A program made the position numbers and the translations under genes. Of a DNA stretch of 64,000 bases, positions 54,150-64,000 are shown piece after piece. Every line of letters starts with the position of its first letter. Position 1 is the first letter of the stretch. This stretch comes from Sclerotiophoma versabilis (lineage: Eukaryota > Ascomycota > Dothideomycetes > Pleosporales > Didymellaceae), in NCBI GenBank assembly GCA_012274445.1, contig JAAROD010000049.1:930001-994000 (forward strand), read 5' to 3'. The notes below the pieces were generated by a model. The model was not told the origin of the DNA. It made no database searches and saw nothing but the letters and a program-made list of their open reading frames with translations.

Positions 54150-56603
54150 ATGTCTGCACCTCAACCCCAGAACAGCCACCCCCGCCGCCGCCCTATTAAG
54201 GGCAACGTCCCTCCTCTCGGCACTCATGGCATGCAACTTCGCAAGTCCGGTACCTTCTCGTCACCCAAGTCGTTGAATAACGATATCTGTGGCCTGGAGA
54301 ACCAGCCGTTCATGCCCAGGAGGTCCCCGACTAGTACTGAGAGCCTCGAAGCTCTCCTTCAGGACCAGCACCCTAGTGTCAGCCGTGTCGCCAACCTGCT
54401 CAAAGACTTCGACCAGAAGCTTGCAGGTCACAAGGCCTCATCGGCATCTGGTGCCAGCATTCTCAACGATCCCGAGGTGCTTCCTGTACCCAGCTTCATG
54501 CTTGACAGTACCACACTGGATGATATGCCCATGGACATTGACTCTAAGCCAACAGCGGCTGAACGTAACCCCCACGAGCACACTTCAGACAGCGGTCTGG
54601 GTTCCAGCATTGGCTCGAAATACAGTAAGGACTCAATGCAACTACCCGACTTGGAGGCCCCACCATCTAACATACTTAAAGACGACGCCCGCACCAGCAG
54701 TACTCGCGAGTCCATAAACTCTTCTGTTACCACACACTCTGCCGTCACTCGCTCGTTTTCGGCTTTGGGTGCATTAGAGGAGAAGCACACTCTCGGCGAA
54801 TACGCTTGCAAACAGATCCACGACTCGATTATCAAGCCCATCCTTGCTGAGGAGTCACTGAAGGACTTCCATCCCTTGATCCAAGACGTTCCTCGACGTA
54901 TAGGTGAGAAGAGTATTTGCAATCTCCGTGATCTCGAAAAGACCCTCGTCTTCCTGGCACCGGTAAGTGGTATCCGTTATCTTTCAGAGAGTGCAAAAGC
55001 TTATTGCATTCTTCGCGGTTTTAAGGAGTTTTCGGCAACACCGGCATCTTACCTTCGATTCTGCGAACGATCAATTCAACTGCTTCATACGACTGTCGAG
55101 TACCTTTCGGAACGCGACCAGCGATTACCAACCGACCGCCCGTACACTAACAACTACTTTCTCGACTTGATCGAACAGATCCGTAGATACGCTGCAATCA
55201 TGGCCGCCACCCGACAAAAAGAAACTCAAGGAGAGCAACTCGACGAGATGGATTACTCTCGGTATGATCGCGCCGCGATATATCTCTTTACTCGCTCGGC
55301 TAACCACTCAAACGACAGCGATGAGAAGATCACCCTTCGTGGTGGTCTCAGCCATAACGGCCGCCCTATCGAGCTCGTCCGCGAGAAGGACGGCAAGGTT
55401 ATTCCTCTTGCGATCGGCTCCGAGAACGCATACAAGAAGCGTGCCCTGTCTGAGGAAGACATTGACGACGACGACGACGACGTCATGCGCTCTATGGCCC
55501 GCCGCAGGAAATCTGACAAGCCCGGTGATGTTCTGCACATGTGCCGTGACTGCAAGAAGGAATTCAAGCGCCCTTGCGACCTGACCAAGCATGAAAAGAC
55601 TCACTCTCGTCCATGGAAGTGCTCCGAAGAGAAGTGCAAATATTTCGAGCTTGGCTGGCCCACTGAAAAGGAGCGTGACAGGCACGTCAACGATAAGCAC
55701 TCGACTGCGCCGGCGCAGTACAAGTGCCTTTATCCGCCATGCACATACGCCTCGAAGCGCGAGTCGAATTGCAAACAGCACATGGAGAAGGCTCACGGCT
55801 GGGAATACGTCCGATCCAAGAGCAACGGCCGCAAGAAGAGCCAAGCAGCCAGCAACAGCCCTGCCACTCCTCTGACTCCCTTCCTTGGTACGCCACAGTC
55901 TGCTGCTCTCACCACACCCATCACACCCTTCATGGTCTCTCCTTCGGTGCCCTTGATGAACGAGTTTGACCCTTACGGATTCAACACTCCAGCAATGAGC
56001 CTCCACAACTTCCAGAACAACTTCCGTCGAGACTCCATCACCACTGATGGCACACACCTTACGTACTCTTCCGGGAACTCGCCAGTCGAGCCAAACTCCT
56101 TCGCGGAGGCTGCTGTGACTCCCGCCGACATTGCTATCGACCATACTGCTTCTCTATTCCCAGACTGTGGCATGGGTTCGAACTTTAACATAGGCTTTCA
56201 GCAACACACACCTGCTCTGAGCACGGACTTCAACTTTAACGAGCCCATGTTCACAATGACCTCAAATCAGACTCTCGGTCTTCCTCAGTTATCGCCGATG
56301 GCCCAGCCTGATCTCACCCTCTTCTCTCCTCAGATGCAGATTGACGAGGGCTTTGGTGACGCCATGGACACTATCGACATGCAGGCCTTCAGCCGCCCCA
56401 CTGAAGACTTCACTCTGTTCGATTCCGCACCGGCGGGCAACATGTCGATGAACAATACCGCCAATTTCTTCCCTGACTTCAATCAGCTCGGTGGGCAGTT
56501 CGACAATGGAAGTCAGCAATATGACAACACCTTCTACAACGCCAGTACTTTGGATACTACGTTGGACGAGATGTTGGGGCTCAACTCCAGCAACCAGCAG
56601 TAA
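54150..56603 (+). CDS. C2H2 zinc-finger transcription factor
   Basis: One open frame of 817 residues. The N-terminal region is Ser/Pro-rich with a short helix (VSRVANLLKDFDQKLAGH). A helical middle (about 210-400) includes LGEYACKQIHDSIIKPILAE and SYLRFCERSIQLLHTTVEYL, then NYFLDLIEQIRRYAAIM. An acidic stretch DIDDDDDDV precedes three C2H2-type fingers at about residues 465-545: CRDCKKEFKRPCDLTKHEKT, a second finger with CSEEKCKYFELGW and CLYPPCTYASKRESNCKQHM. A basic patch and a long Gln/Asn/Met/Phe-rich tail follow, which may be an activation domain. A 63-base GTAAGT...AAG segment (54963-55025) could be an in-frame intron, shortening the protein by 21 residues. It is a nuclear DNA-binding regulator; targets are unknown. 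Confidence 0.85.
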   Translation: MSAPQPQNSHPRRRPIKGNVPPLGTHGMQLRKSGTFSSPKSLNNDICGLENQPFMPRRSPTSTESLEALLQDQHPSVSRVANLLKDFDQKLAGHKASSASGASILNDPEVLPVPSFMLDSTTLDDMPMDIDSKPTAAERNPHEHTSDSGLGSSIGSKYSKDSMQLPDLEAPPSNILKDDARTSSTRESINSSVTTHSAVTRSFSALGALEEKHTLGEYACKQIHDSIIKPILAEESLKDFHPLIQDVPRRIGEKSICNLRDLEKTLVFLAPVSGIRYLSESAKAYCILRGFKEFSATPASYLRFCERSIQLLHTTVEYLSERDQRLPTDRPYTNNYFLDLIEQIRRYAAIMAATRQKETQGEQLDEMDYSRYDRAAIYLFTRSANHSNDSDEKITLRGGLSHNGRPIELVREKDGKVIPLAIGSENAYKKRALSEEDIDDDDDDVMRSMARRRKSDKPGDVLHMCRDCKKEFKRPCDLTKHEKTHSRPWKCSEEKCKYFELGWPTEKERDRHVNDKHSTAPAQYKCLYPPCTYASKRESNCKQHMEKAHGWEYVRSKSNGRKKSQAASNSPATPLTPFLGTPQSAALTTPITPFMVSPSVPLMNEFDPYGFNTPAMSLHNFQNNFRRDSITTDGTHLTYSSGNSPVEPNSFAEAAVTPADIAIDHTASLFPDCGMGSNFNIGFQQHTPALSTDFNFNEPMFTMTSNQTLGLPQLSPMAQPDLTLFSPQMQIDEGFGDAMDTIDMQAFSRPTEDFTLFDSAPAGNMSMNNTANFFPDFNQLGGQFDNGSQQYDNTFYNASTLDTTLDEMLGLNSSNQQ

Positions 56604-57549
56604 ATGCTGGTGTGCATTGTATACGATGATGGATGTGCATTTGAATAATGACCTTTCTCCACTTTATTTTGAAAACGGACATCGCAAGAGACGGATTACG
56701 GATCCGGTATGAATATGGCATGGAACACAGGATTTCCCTCTCTGGTTCATGGTGGCATGGTGCACCCTCAGAACAGAAAACCCATAAAACAAACGGCTTC
56801 TGCATCTCTCGTCTCCCCAGCAGCATCGCAATTGATTGGATCTCCCCCCTTCTTTCCTTTGGTGTGTGGAAGCAGGATGCGGTTGAGATCATCATATAGT
56901 GTAGAATAGATACAACACAAACAAATTGTGGAGGAAAAAGTGTCTTCGAAACTGCATAGAGTGATGCGAGATGCATGGTGACTCTGAATCTGTGACACGT
57001 TCCGCATTGATGACTCCGCGGCGTCACAGCAACCATGTTTCTTACCTCACTGGACCCTGAGAGGTCGCAGCATCCAAGCGTCAGGGGCAAGGGTCCTGAA
57101 TCCAGCACCACCCTCAAGCAGTCTAACCCTTAACAGGATGACATCACGGACTGTCTTTTTCGATAAAGATGGTGCAGACAGGTCGGACCTAGCGCCGTAA
57201 GCTGAGCAGCGGAGTGGAGAGTAAGTGGGTACGAACGGACATCGGATGCAAGTGGCACGGACTTGAAACGCTCGAGCGGCTCGCGAACCAAGGCACCCCC
57301 TCCTCTTCAGCCGTCATGCTGCCTTCTATCCTCGACAGGCGGAGGCTCTCGTTGTCGTCGTCAAGACGCGTTCTTGTCACTCTCTCTGAATATCTTTAGG
57401 CCACCTAGGCTGTCCAATCTCTATCTCTATCTTGTCACTCTTTACACAGGAAACGCTGGTCGTTCTCCTGCCTTCGGCCAATTTGCGACACCGATTCGCG
57501 CCGTTTCATTTCGATCAGTCTTTTACTTCAGTTGTGCAGTGTTTTCAGG
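56604..57549. other. Intergenic, C2H2 3' UTR and MFS promoter
   Basis: About 950 bases without a supported gene. The left part is T-rich 3' UTR-like. The right part (57390-57549) is pyrimidine-rich and probably the leader of the transporter gene. Confidence 0.4.
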
Positions 57550-59260
57550 ATGTTGGGCTTCCATAAGAGAACAAGGAGCTTAATCCCAGTCAAGGAGCTG
57601 GCGAAGTACGACGTCGTGCCATTTGAGGAGGAGATGTACGGATATGAGAGCGAGGACGAGGAAGAGCTAGAGAAGCAGAGTACGGACGCGTCGGATTTGA
57701 CAACATGTGCACGGAGAAGACAGTTACTGCTCGTGTACCTCATCTTCTTTGCTGAAGCGTAAGTCCATTCCACCCATATGCTGTTTACCTTCAATATGCA
57801 CCCCATCCATGACCCTGAGTCGAGAACAACCGCGCTAATGCACGACGTGCAGCATCATGGCCTCGAGTCTACAGCCTCAGCTCCAAATGCTTCTCTCGTC
57901 TTCCGACTACTGCGGTAACCTCTCCACATCCTATCTTCGCAGCATCCTCGATTGCGCATATGCGTTCGGTGGCACAACCGGCCTGTTCTGGGGATACTTG
58001 GCTGATCGCATGGGCCGACGACGCGTAACGCTGATCGGGCTGTGGAGTATGGTGGTTTGCTGCCTGGGCATGGGCTTTGCGACGAATCTTGCTGCCTGCG
58101 CCGCTTTTCGATTCTTCGCAGGCATGGTCAGCTCGGCGGTCGTGTGTACCAGCTTGACGATGGTCGGAGATTTGAGCGCAACTGCTGAGGAGAGAGCAAA
58201 GAATGTTGCAAAGCTGCCCTTTATCTCGCTGTGCGGTTCCGTTGGGCCGCTTGTTCAAGGCATGGTCTCTGAGAGCCTGCAAGCATACGGCATGGTGTGG
58301 GAGAAGTTTCCTACGCTCGGCTCGGAATTAGCTTGCGGAAGTGTGCTCTTCGCGATCGCGATCGCTGCTTCATTTCTGCTCAAAGAGACCTTGCCGCTAC
58401 ACTACGATGTACCGGCCGACCCTATGGATCTGGATTGCGAGAAAGCAGCCTTCCTAACACGCAGCTCAGAGGACACTAACATTACTCTCATTGACATCGC
58501 TCACCCCGATCCCATCACCATCACACAGTTCATGCAAGCGCCCTCCCTTCTGGTCCTCCTCTCATCGTTCTGCATTTTATCCCTTCATGCCGCAACCTTC
58601 GATGTTCTCCTCCCGCACCTAGGACACAGCAGTACACAACACGGCGGCATGGGCATTCCGTGTGACTGGCTCAGCCTTGTCGTGCTGATCATGCGCGGCA
58701 TCGCCTCCATGACAGTCCTTGCTCTCATCCCAACAATGATGGAGAGGCACGGCTTGCTCAAGCTCTATCGCACGGTCTCGCTCCTCTTTCCCACCATTTA
58801 CATCATCACGCCGCTCCTCGCACTCCTAGCAGCATGCTCCGGCCTCGCACCACTCCTCTCTGTCTTCGCCATCTTGATAAAAAATATCCTTGCAAGCGGC
58901 GCATTTGTGCTTGTCGTCCTCCTGGTTCTCAATACCACGCCCGACGCCTTCTCTGCGGGAACAGTCGTTGGCATGATGCAAGTCGCGTCGCTATTCAAAG
59001 CCTTCGCTGTTGCTGTAAGCGGTGCTAGCTACTACATCAGCAGCGATGTCAGTGTGCCAGTCACCAACTTCGCCCTCTGGACATGCTTGGCAATCTTTGG
59101 CGCAGCTGGTGCCGTGTGTGCGTGGTTCGTGAAGGAGAGGCCAAGTGTGGGACTCGACTTTAAGGGGGAAGTGCTGAAGTGGGAAAGCGTCTTCGACTTC
59201 GATGCTGATGAAGTCGTAAACGAGAAGCTCGAAGAGAACTTTGTGATTGGCGACGACTGA
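57550..59260 (+). CDS. Major facilitator superfamily transporter
   Basis: Two exons (57550-57758 and 57853-59260) flank a 94-base intron (GTAAGT...GTGCAG) and give 538 residues. About 50 acidic cytoplasmic residues (YGYESEDEEELEKQS) precede the first membrane helix, which spans the exon join (LLLVYLIFFAEA then IMASSLQP). Twelve helices can be traced in two groups of six, with an acidic central loop (DPMDLDCEKAAFL). The loop between helices 2 and 3 holds the MFS signature GYLADRMGRRR. The protein is related to drug:proton antiporter and zinc-induced-facilitator-like families. It would exchange a small molecule for protons at the plasma or vacuolar membrane; the substrate is unknown. A shorter reading from 57857 would miss the first helix. 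The C-terminus is acidic and cytosolic. Confidence 0.88.
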
Positions 59261-60032
59261 ACATGTTTTCTCACTGTTGTTCATATCTAGCGACTTCTTT
59301 CTTTCTGTCCATACGTAGCGATTTTTTTCCCTTGTGTGTACATATCACTGCGTTTCGAATGTTATCTCATTGACACCTGCCTCAGCACTTTCAAGTGGCA
59401 TGTCATTGCCGCAACGATGATACAGCCTTCAACACCCTTGTCTTAACAGCAGCTTTGTGAGATTGCGGTCAAGAAGCACGTGAAAGAGGTTGGAGTAGCC
59501 GAACTTTGAAACACGCCAACTTGATGTGCGGAAGTTGGTACTTATGCGGAACATGGACATATGGCAACCATGGTACGCTCTGCTGAGCAGATTGACAGGA
59601 GAAGCATAGCAGACTGAATACATAGACACTCAGACCTTACCTTGATCCTTCTGCTGCGCTCCACGCGTTCGCCACGAAGATCCTCCCCGCAGTTCACGGG
59701 TTTCCATCTGCCACTAGCGTACGAAAGAGGCTAGAACAAAACAACGGCAGTAACGACACGAGTAGCGGCGGGATGCCCCTGCATGCGCTGAGCAAAGGAC
59801 TGGCCGCGGTAGCTTCTGTTTTGGACCGCTCAAGGGCGCTTGGAAAGGCAACCACAATTCGTGTCCCCTTTCACCTTCCTGACCATAACACACCTTGCAG
59901 ATTGTTTGTTTGTTGCTCCTGCGCGTGTACCACCGCCACCAGACCCCCACCACCAACAAACAACCATATCTATTAGGCCCGCAGCACCTCTACAACATTT
60001 AGCAGAAGACAGCGTTTGCGACAGTCTGCGCC
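59261..60032. other. Intergenic, MFS 3' region and promoter of the NTF2-like gene
   Basis: About 770 bases with short overlapping frames only. The last 170 bases before 60033 are C-rich and leader-like. No feature is recognised. Confidence 0.4.
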
Positions 60033-61812
60033 ATGACGCTCAGCGACACGTACCAGCGGTTCCTGGACCATCCTTCGCAGGGCGCTCTTGCGGAAAAGGC
60101 AGCGCTGCACTACATCACCACTCTCACCAGCATCTACGACGCGCCCGCGGTCATCAAGCATCTGCAAGTTCAAGAGAAGCTCCTCAAGAAGACGAAGCAG
60201 CAGATCGTGAGTGTGGTAGAGGGCAGACATGCACTCAGTCTGGACGTGGAGACGACGATTGAGTTTCTGAACGGCGGCGGCGCGTACCTGCCTGGCCTTG
60301 ACGACAACTTTGTTGCAGACCGCACTGTTACTTTCCCCATGGTGAGCGCACCTCGACGAAGCGCTCGAGCGCGTGCTAACAGTACCACAGGTCCACATTG
60401 TGCACTTCGACGGCGCCGAAAAAATCACGCAGATTCGCCAATATTGGGACCAGGGCTCGCTGCTCAAGCAAATAGACGTAATCGGCGCTCGCTCGCGCAA
60501 TTGGCCTATCCGCGAAGGCCCAGAGCAGGCGAAGCTGATCAAGTCCTCTGCTCAACTCGCGCAACCAGACTCAGCGCCGTCTTCGCGCCCTTCGACCGCT
60601 TCACGAGGCGCAGACGAGGTCTCGATTCGCTCGCGAGGCTCCACCAACAACGCCATGAACGATCCCCACGCCTCCCTCTCGCTTTTCGAGCGCCGTCAGG
60701 TCGATGACCAAGAGCTGCCCAGTGCGCACCCAACAGCACCGCGCGCGCTGTCTGCGAAGCCTCCGCCACGCGAATACTCCGAGCTGTTTGCCGGCGAGTA
60801 CGCAGGATCGCCGTCTCCGCAGAACCAGAGGATTCCAGTTAAGGCTGGAGCCAACAAGAAACCACAGGTGAATCGCTTGTTCGATGAGACAGAGGAGGAC
60901 AGAATTGCCGCAACTACACCACTCAAAGCCACCAAGACGAACCCAAAGAAGTTCAACCACTTCGAGTTTGGCGACGGCGAAGATGAGGAGACGCCCCGTG
61001 GCCGTGATGCCTCAAAGAAAGAGGGCCCTCGCGGCAGCAGCAAGAGCCAGGCGAACTGGAACTTTGAGGACTTCGTTACACCTGAGAAGACAAACCCGAA
61101 GAACAACCCACAGGCGGTCCGCAACTTCAGCTGGGAAGACGATGAGGTAAGTGAGCACTGCAATGGGTAGAATTTTGGGCCTCCCTGATCTAGCGCAGCC
61201 TTCGTGATTGTAAACGAGAGCTCTGCTGACACTCTGTAGGTCGAGACGTCTCCTGTTCGCGTTGAACGCGTTATCAAAGCACGTCCCGGTACGGGCCATC
61301 AGTTTGAGTTTGAAGACGACGGTACGCCAGCTGCACGCAAACCTCAACCTCCAACCAAGGGCGGCGTGTCGAACAAGAGCCAGGGACTGTACAAAGATCA
61401 CGTTACCGGCAACGACGATGACGAGGGCACCGCTCACGGCGACAACCGCCCACTTAGCGACGTTACTAAGGTTGTCGAGAACGGCAATCGATCCAAGGAC
61501 TTCGGTGCTCACTGGGAGATGAACGACAACACCCCCGAGAGCAAGTCCAATGAGAACCACAAGCCGGGAAAGAGCCACCAGGCTACCAAGTCTAACTTTG
61601 GCTTCTACGACGAATCACCCCAGCAGGGATACAAGATCAACATCGCCGGTAACGGCATGGGAAACCGCGCCGGCACACAGTTCTCGTTGTTTGATGAGGA
61701 GCCGGAGCCGACTGTTGATGATAGGAGCATCGGCAATCACAAGGGAATCAAAGCTACTGGCGACGGTATGGGTGGGCGCAAGACCGCGGATAAGAGCTTC
61801 TGGGATTTCTAA
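60033..61812 (+). CDS. NTF2-like domain protein with repeated aromatic/acidic motifs
   Basis: Three exons (60033-60341, 60391-61146, 61240-61812), all joined in phase 0, give 545 residues. Residues 1-160 have an NTF2-like (cone-shaped α+β) pattern: DTYQRFLDHPSQGALAEKAA, LHYITTLTSIYDAPAVIKHL, then VHIVHFDGAEKITQIRQYWD and LLKQIDVIGARSRNWPI. The remainder is disordered and lysine/asparagine-rich. It is punctuated by short motifs of one or two aromatics inside acidic residues: FNHFEFGDGEDEE, WNFEDFVTPEK, RNFSWEDDE, QFEFEDDG, FGAHWEMND, NFGFYDESP, FSLFDEEPE and the final SFWDF. Such spacing suggests multiple docking sites for one partner. The family is conserved in ascomycetes to my knowledge, but its role is not known to me. 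It is convergent with the next gene. Confidence 0.82.
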
Positions 61813-62031
61813 ATGTTGATTCCCGCCTTTGTACAACGCTTCCTTTCTTTGGATCTTCACAAGTTGTATTTGTTCATGTACTTTTGGAGAAGTTTGGATG
61901 TTATGACCTTTGGCGTGCTCAGCACAGCAGCATGGTCCGGCTAGCGCCAGCATAGGTATACCATGTCGACCAAATTTGCAATCCATAACATTAAACTGAC
62001 TCATGCTTGAACTTGTCACCTGCTTGCCCTA

Positions 62032-63445
62032 TCACTCAGAAAGCGCAGGCACAGTCGTGGGTTCTGTTGCAGTCTTTGTAAAGACAACTTCAAGCTCGTC
62101 TCCCACTCTGTAACTGTCCATTTCCCCGTCCCACTTAACGAATTTGATCGAAGAGTTGAGACCCATCCGCGTCCCTCCATTTCCCGTGCACAACCCCCTT
62201 TCCACCAGTATAGCCCACATGCACCGGAACGCCTCCCCTTCGTGCTCGCGCTCTCCACCTTCCCCATCCGTTAGAGGGTCGTTGAACCACACCCCCCGCT
62301 CCACAATACGGTGCAAGTCGTCGCAGCTATCCATGCTCGCCCATATGTCCCAGGGCATGTATTTAATGCGGACTTCCGTAAGCGTAGCCGAAGAACTAAG
62401 CATGGAGAATGCGTGCGCGGCGACGTGCACCCAGTACCGTACTTTCAGCGGGAGTGTGTATCCGGGCCGGCTGTTACGGCGGTGGAAGAAGGATTCGCGG
62501 GAGATGAAGTAGAGGGGGAGAGTTATTGAGGCTAGAGATGGGAAGGTGGATGAGGAAAGGTAGGTGAACAGAGGTGCGACTTCCATGTCGACTAGGAGGT
62601 CGAGTTTCGTACTCAGGTCTTCGGCGGTATTGGAGGTCGCCGCGGGATGGTACGTTTCTTCGGCATCTTGAAACGGATTGTGGTCGAAGAGACTGGAAAG
62701 GTCGTTCGCTGCTGCATTTGGGTTGAATAGCGGGGCTTGGTGCTGGTATGCAGGGTACAGAGAGGCGTCAGCAGGATCGTAGAAGTTGTCATCGTAGTAC
62801 CCGCCCGTATGGTCGTGCTCGTCGTAGTGGCTGTTGTATGCTGCGCCGCGCACATAGTCGATATCCACCTCTACACAGTCATGTTCTTCTTCTGCAGCTT
62901 CAAACCACCATTCATCACGCCCTTGTGTGCGGTCTGGCGGGTACATGCGCAGATCCGGAAACGTGACCCAGTCTAACTCAACAGCTTTCAACCATGTGAG
63001 CCACTGCGCGCCAGACCCATGTTGTTCAACGGCTTCAAGAAGTGACTTCAAGACAAAAGGACCGCAGCTGAGAAACACGGTGTGGTGCTTAAAGAGGGCT
63101 TCGAGGGCCTCAAGAGCAATTTGCCGGTTGAGGAGGAAGTACTCGTGGTGCAGGATGAGTAGGAGGGCGGCAGCGCTGGGGCGGAAGTGCTTCAAGTTGC
63201 GTCGCTCAATACGGAGGGCGCGGTCGCTGCGCTTGTCTGGGATGTTGAAGGCATGGTTGTAGACCTAGTAGTATTTTAGAAATTGCTCTTAAGACGGTAA
63301 GTGTAGCCTAGACGCGTACCTGATCGCGCAGCTCGCGAGGCAGTCGCAGAAATGGCAGGATTGAGCTGCTTGAAGCAAGGTGTCTGTTACCTGCAGAAGT
63401 ATCAACCACAGGTGCTACAAGCGCAGCGGACGCAGTGGCAGCCAT
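62032..63445 (-). CDS. 2EXR/F-box-like protein with long acidic insert
   Basis: Two exons (63445-63320 and 63264-62032) with a 55-base intron (GTACGC...CTACTAG) give 452 residues. The first exon encodes MAATASAALVAPVVDTSAGN and ILPFLRLPRELRDQ. The second starts VYNHAFNIPDKRSDRALRIE and continues AALLLILHHEYFLLNRQIAL and EALEALFKHHTVFLS, the order of a 2EXR/F-box-like domain. A Tyr/His/Asp-rich disordered insert (residues about 160-235) separates it from a C-terminal half with LPLKVRYWVHVAAHAFSMLS and MPWDIWASMDSCDDLHRIVE. The ATG at 63445 is the first in frame and joins cleanly. The frame without the first exon has no ATG at its head. It resembles the 32.5 kb gene in domain only. Function is unknown. 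Confidence 0.78.
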
Positions 63446-64000
63446 CTTACCTTGTCCCCTCAGATTGTCGCATCGTATCTCGTGTCTACGGAAGCGTTCC
63501 CCACAAGCATTCTACGCCATCTGCACGTGATGAGACACAGACCTGGGGATCCCTGCTCGGAAGTAGATCCTTAGATCGACGGCGCTGAACGGGCCGACAG
63601 ATGACGAGCAAATTGTCTTCTGAACGTGTTTTCTGGCACTGGCACCCCGTGGCCCTGTTGCCCCACGCACACCTTACGCAACCGTGAGCTGCTCTGCCAT
63701 GGTCCAAGTGCGGAGTCATACTGCAGTACCATGGTTATCGGTGAGCCACACCGTTAAGGCAACGTTTTACTCACTTTCAACGGCCCCTGAGCGAAGGATT
63801 GAACGGTGACATTTCAAAGCCTCAATTGTATTTCGGTCTTGCCCGAGCTGAGGAAGACTCCACCAGATCTGGCCAAGATGCCGCTAGTTATTCGGCGATC
63901 ACTGACAGAACCAAGTGTTCTTAGCGGTGATTACAGGCCAACGGACCAATACCGTTCGCTATCACTGCATGTATGATGTAGATTGCCTTTAGAGGACGCT
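63446..64000. other. Window end, promoter side of the last gene
   Basis: About 555 bases with no frame above about 80 codons and no recognised element. The promoter of the minus-strand 2EXR gene should lie in its left part. Confidence 0.4.

Noticed and set aside
54963..54987. A 25-base GTAAGT...CAG intron in the C2H2 gene
   Set aside because: Too short for a fungal intron and would break the frame; the 63-base alternative is the only plausible one.
1..64000. CRISPR arrays, rRNA, tRNA or bacterial-type operons
   Set aside because: No regularly spaced direct repeats or recognisable RNA genes were seen by eye, and the spliced genes are eukaryotic. A tRNA scan was not possible here.

Overview
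The window is nuclear DNA of a filamentous ascomycete (Pezizomycotina). Genes are closely packed and carry zero to four very short GT-AG introns (about 45-115 bases). Pyrimidine-rich leaders precede several start codons. Household genes have clear fungal orthologues, and 2EXR/F-box-like proteins of the kind expanded in Dothideomycetes recur. The class (Dothideomycetes) is a tentative inference. No rRNA, tRNA, CRISPR array or intact transposon was recognised.

Layout. Positions 1-27 kb are gene-dense: a GPI-anchored serine/alanine-rich wall protein, an O-methyltransferase, NOC4 divergent from ATP4, an HXXXD acyltransferase, the TFIIF beta subunit divergent from COP9 signalosome subunit 4, mitochondrial bL21 divergent from NSA2, a 999-residue tryptophan-rich protein rebuilt from two open frames, a WLM-family WSS1 protease divergent from a DUF1776 short-chain-dehydrogenase-like membrane protein, and a Sel1-repeat protein. 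Positions 27-44 kb are sparse and accessory-like: a zinc alcohol dehydrogenase, one intact 2EXR gene, one frameshifted and one eroded relative, a small protein of uncertain structure, a three-exon secreted protein of unknown function, a secreted GH3 beta-glucosidase, a 23-C tract and an AT-rich patch that may be a mutated repeat. Positions 44-50 kb hold dynactin p50, ARPC2 and UTP12. Then comes a roughly 4 kb stretch with no gene I can support. Positions 54-64 kb hold a C2H2 regulator, an MFS transporter, an NTF2-like protein with aromatic/acidic motifs and another 2EXR protein.

How the genes fit together. Three genes serve ribosome assembly in the nucleolus (NOC4, NSA2, UTP12). NOC4 and NSA2 each share a short divergent promoter with a mitochondrial gene (ATP4, bL21m), a simple arrangement for co-expression of growth genes. 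Dynactin p50 and ARPC2 form a tandem cytoskeletal pair. The remaining genes do not form one pathway. The methyltransferase and the acyltransferase are separated by housekeeping genes, and no backbone synthase is present, so I do not call a secondary-metabolite cluster.

I did not find a clearly new multi-gene system. The most interesting leads are the tryptophan/glycine-rich protein that resembles an Argonaute-hook protein, an O-methyltransferase with glutamine where the catalytic histidine is expected, a set of intact and decayed 2EXR genes, and a possible 63-base in-frame intron in the C2H2 regulator. Exon boundaries were assigned by eye from splice sites, reading phase and family knowledge. 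No search was run.
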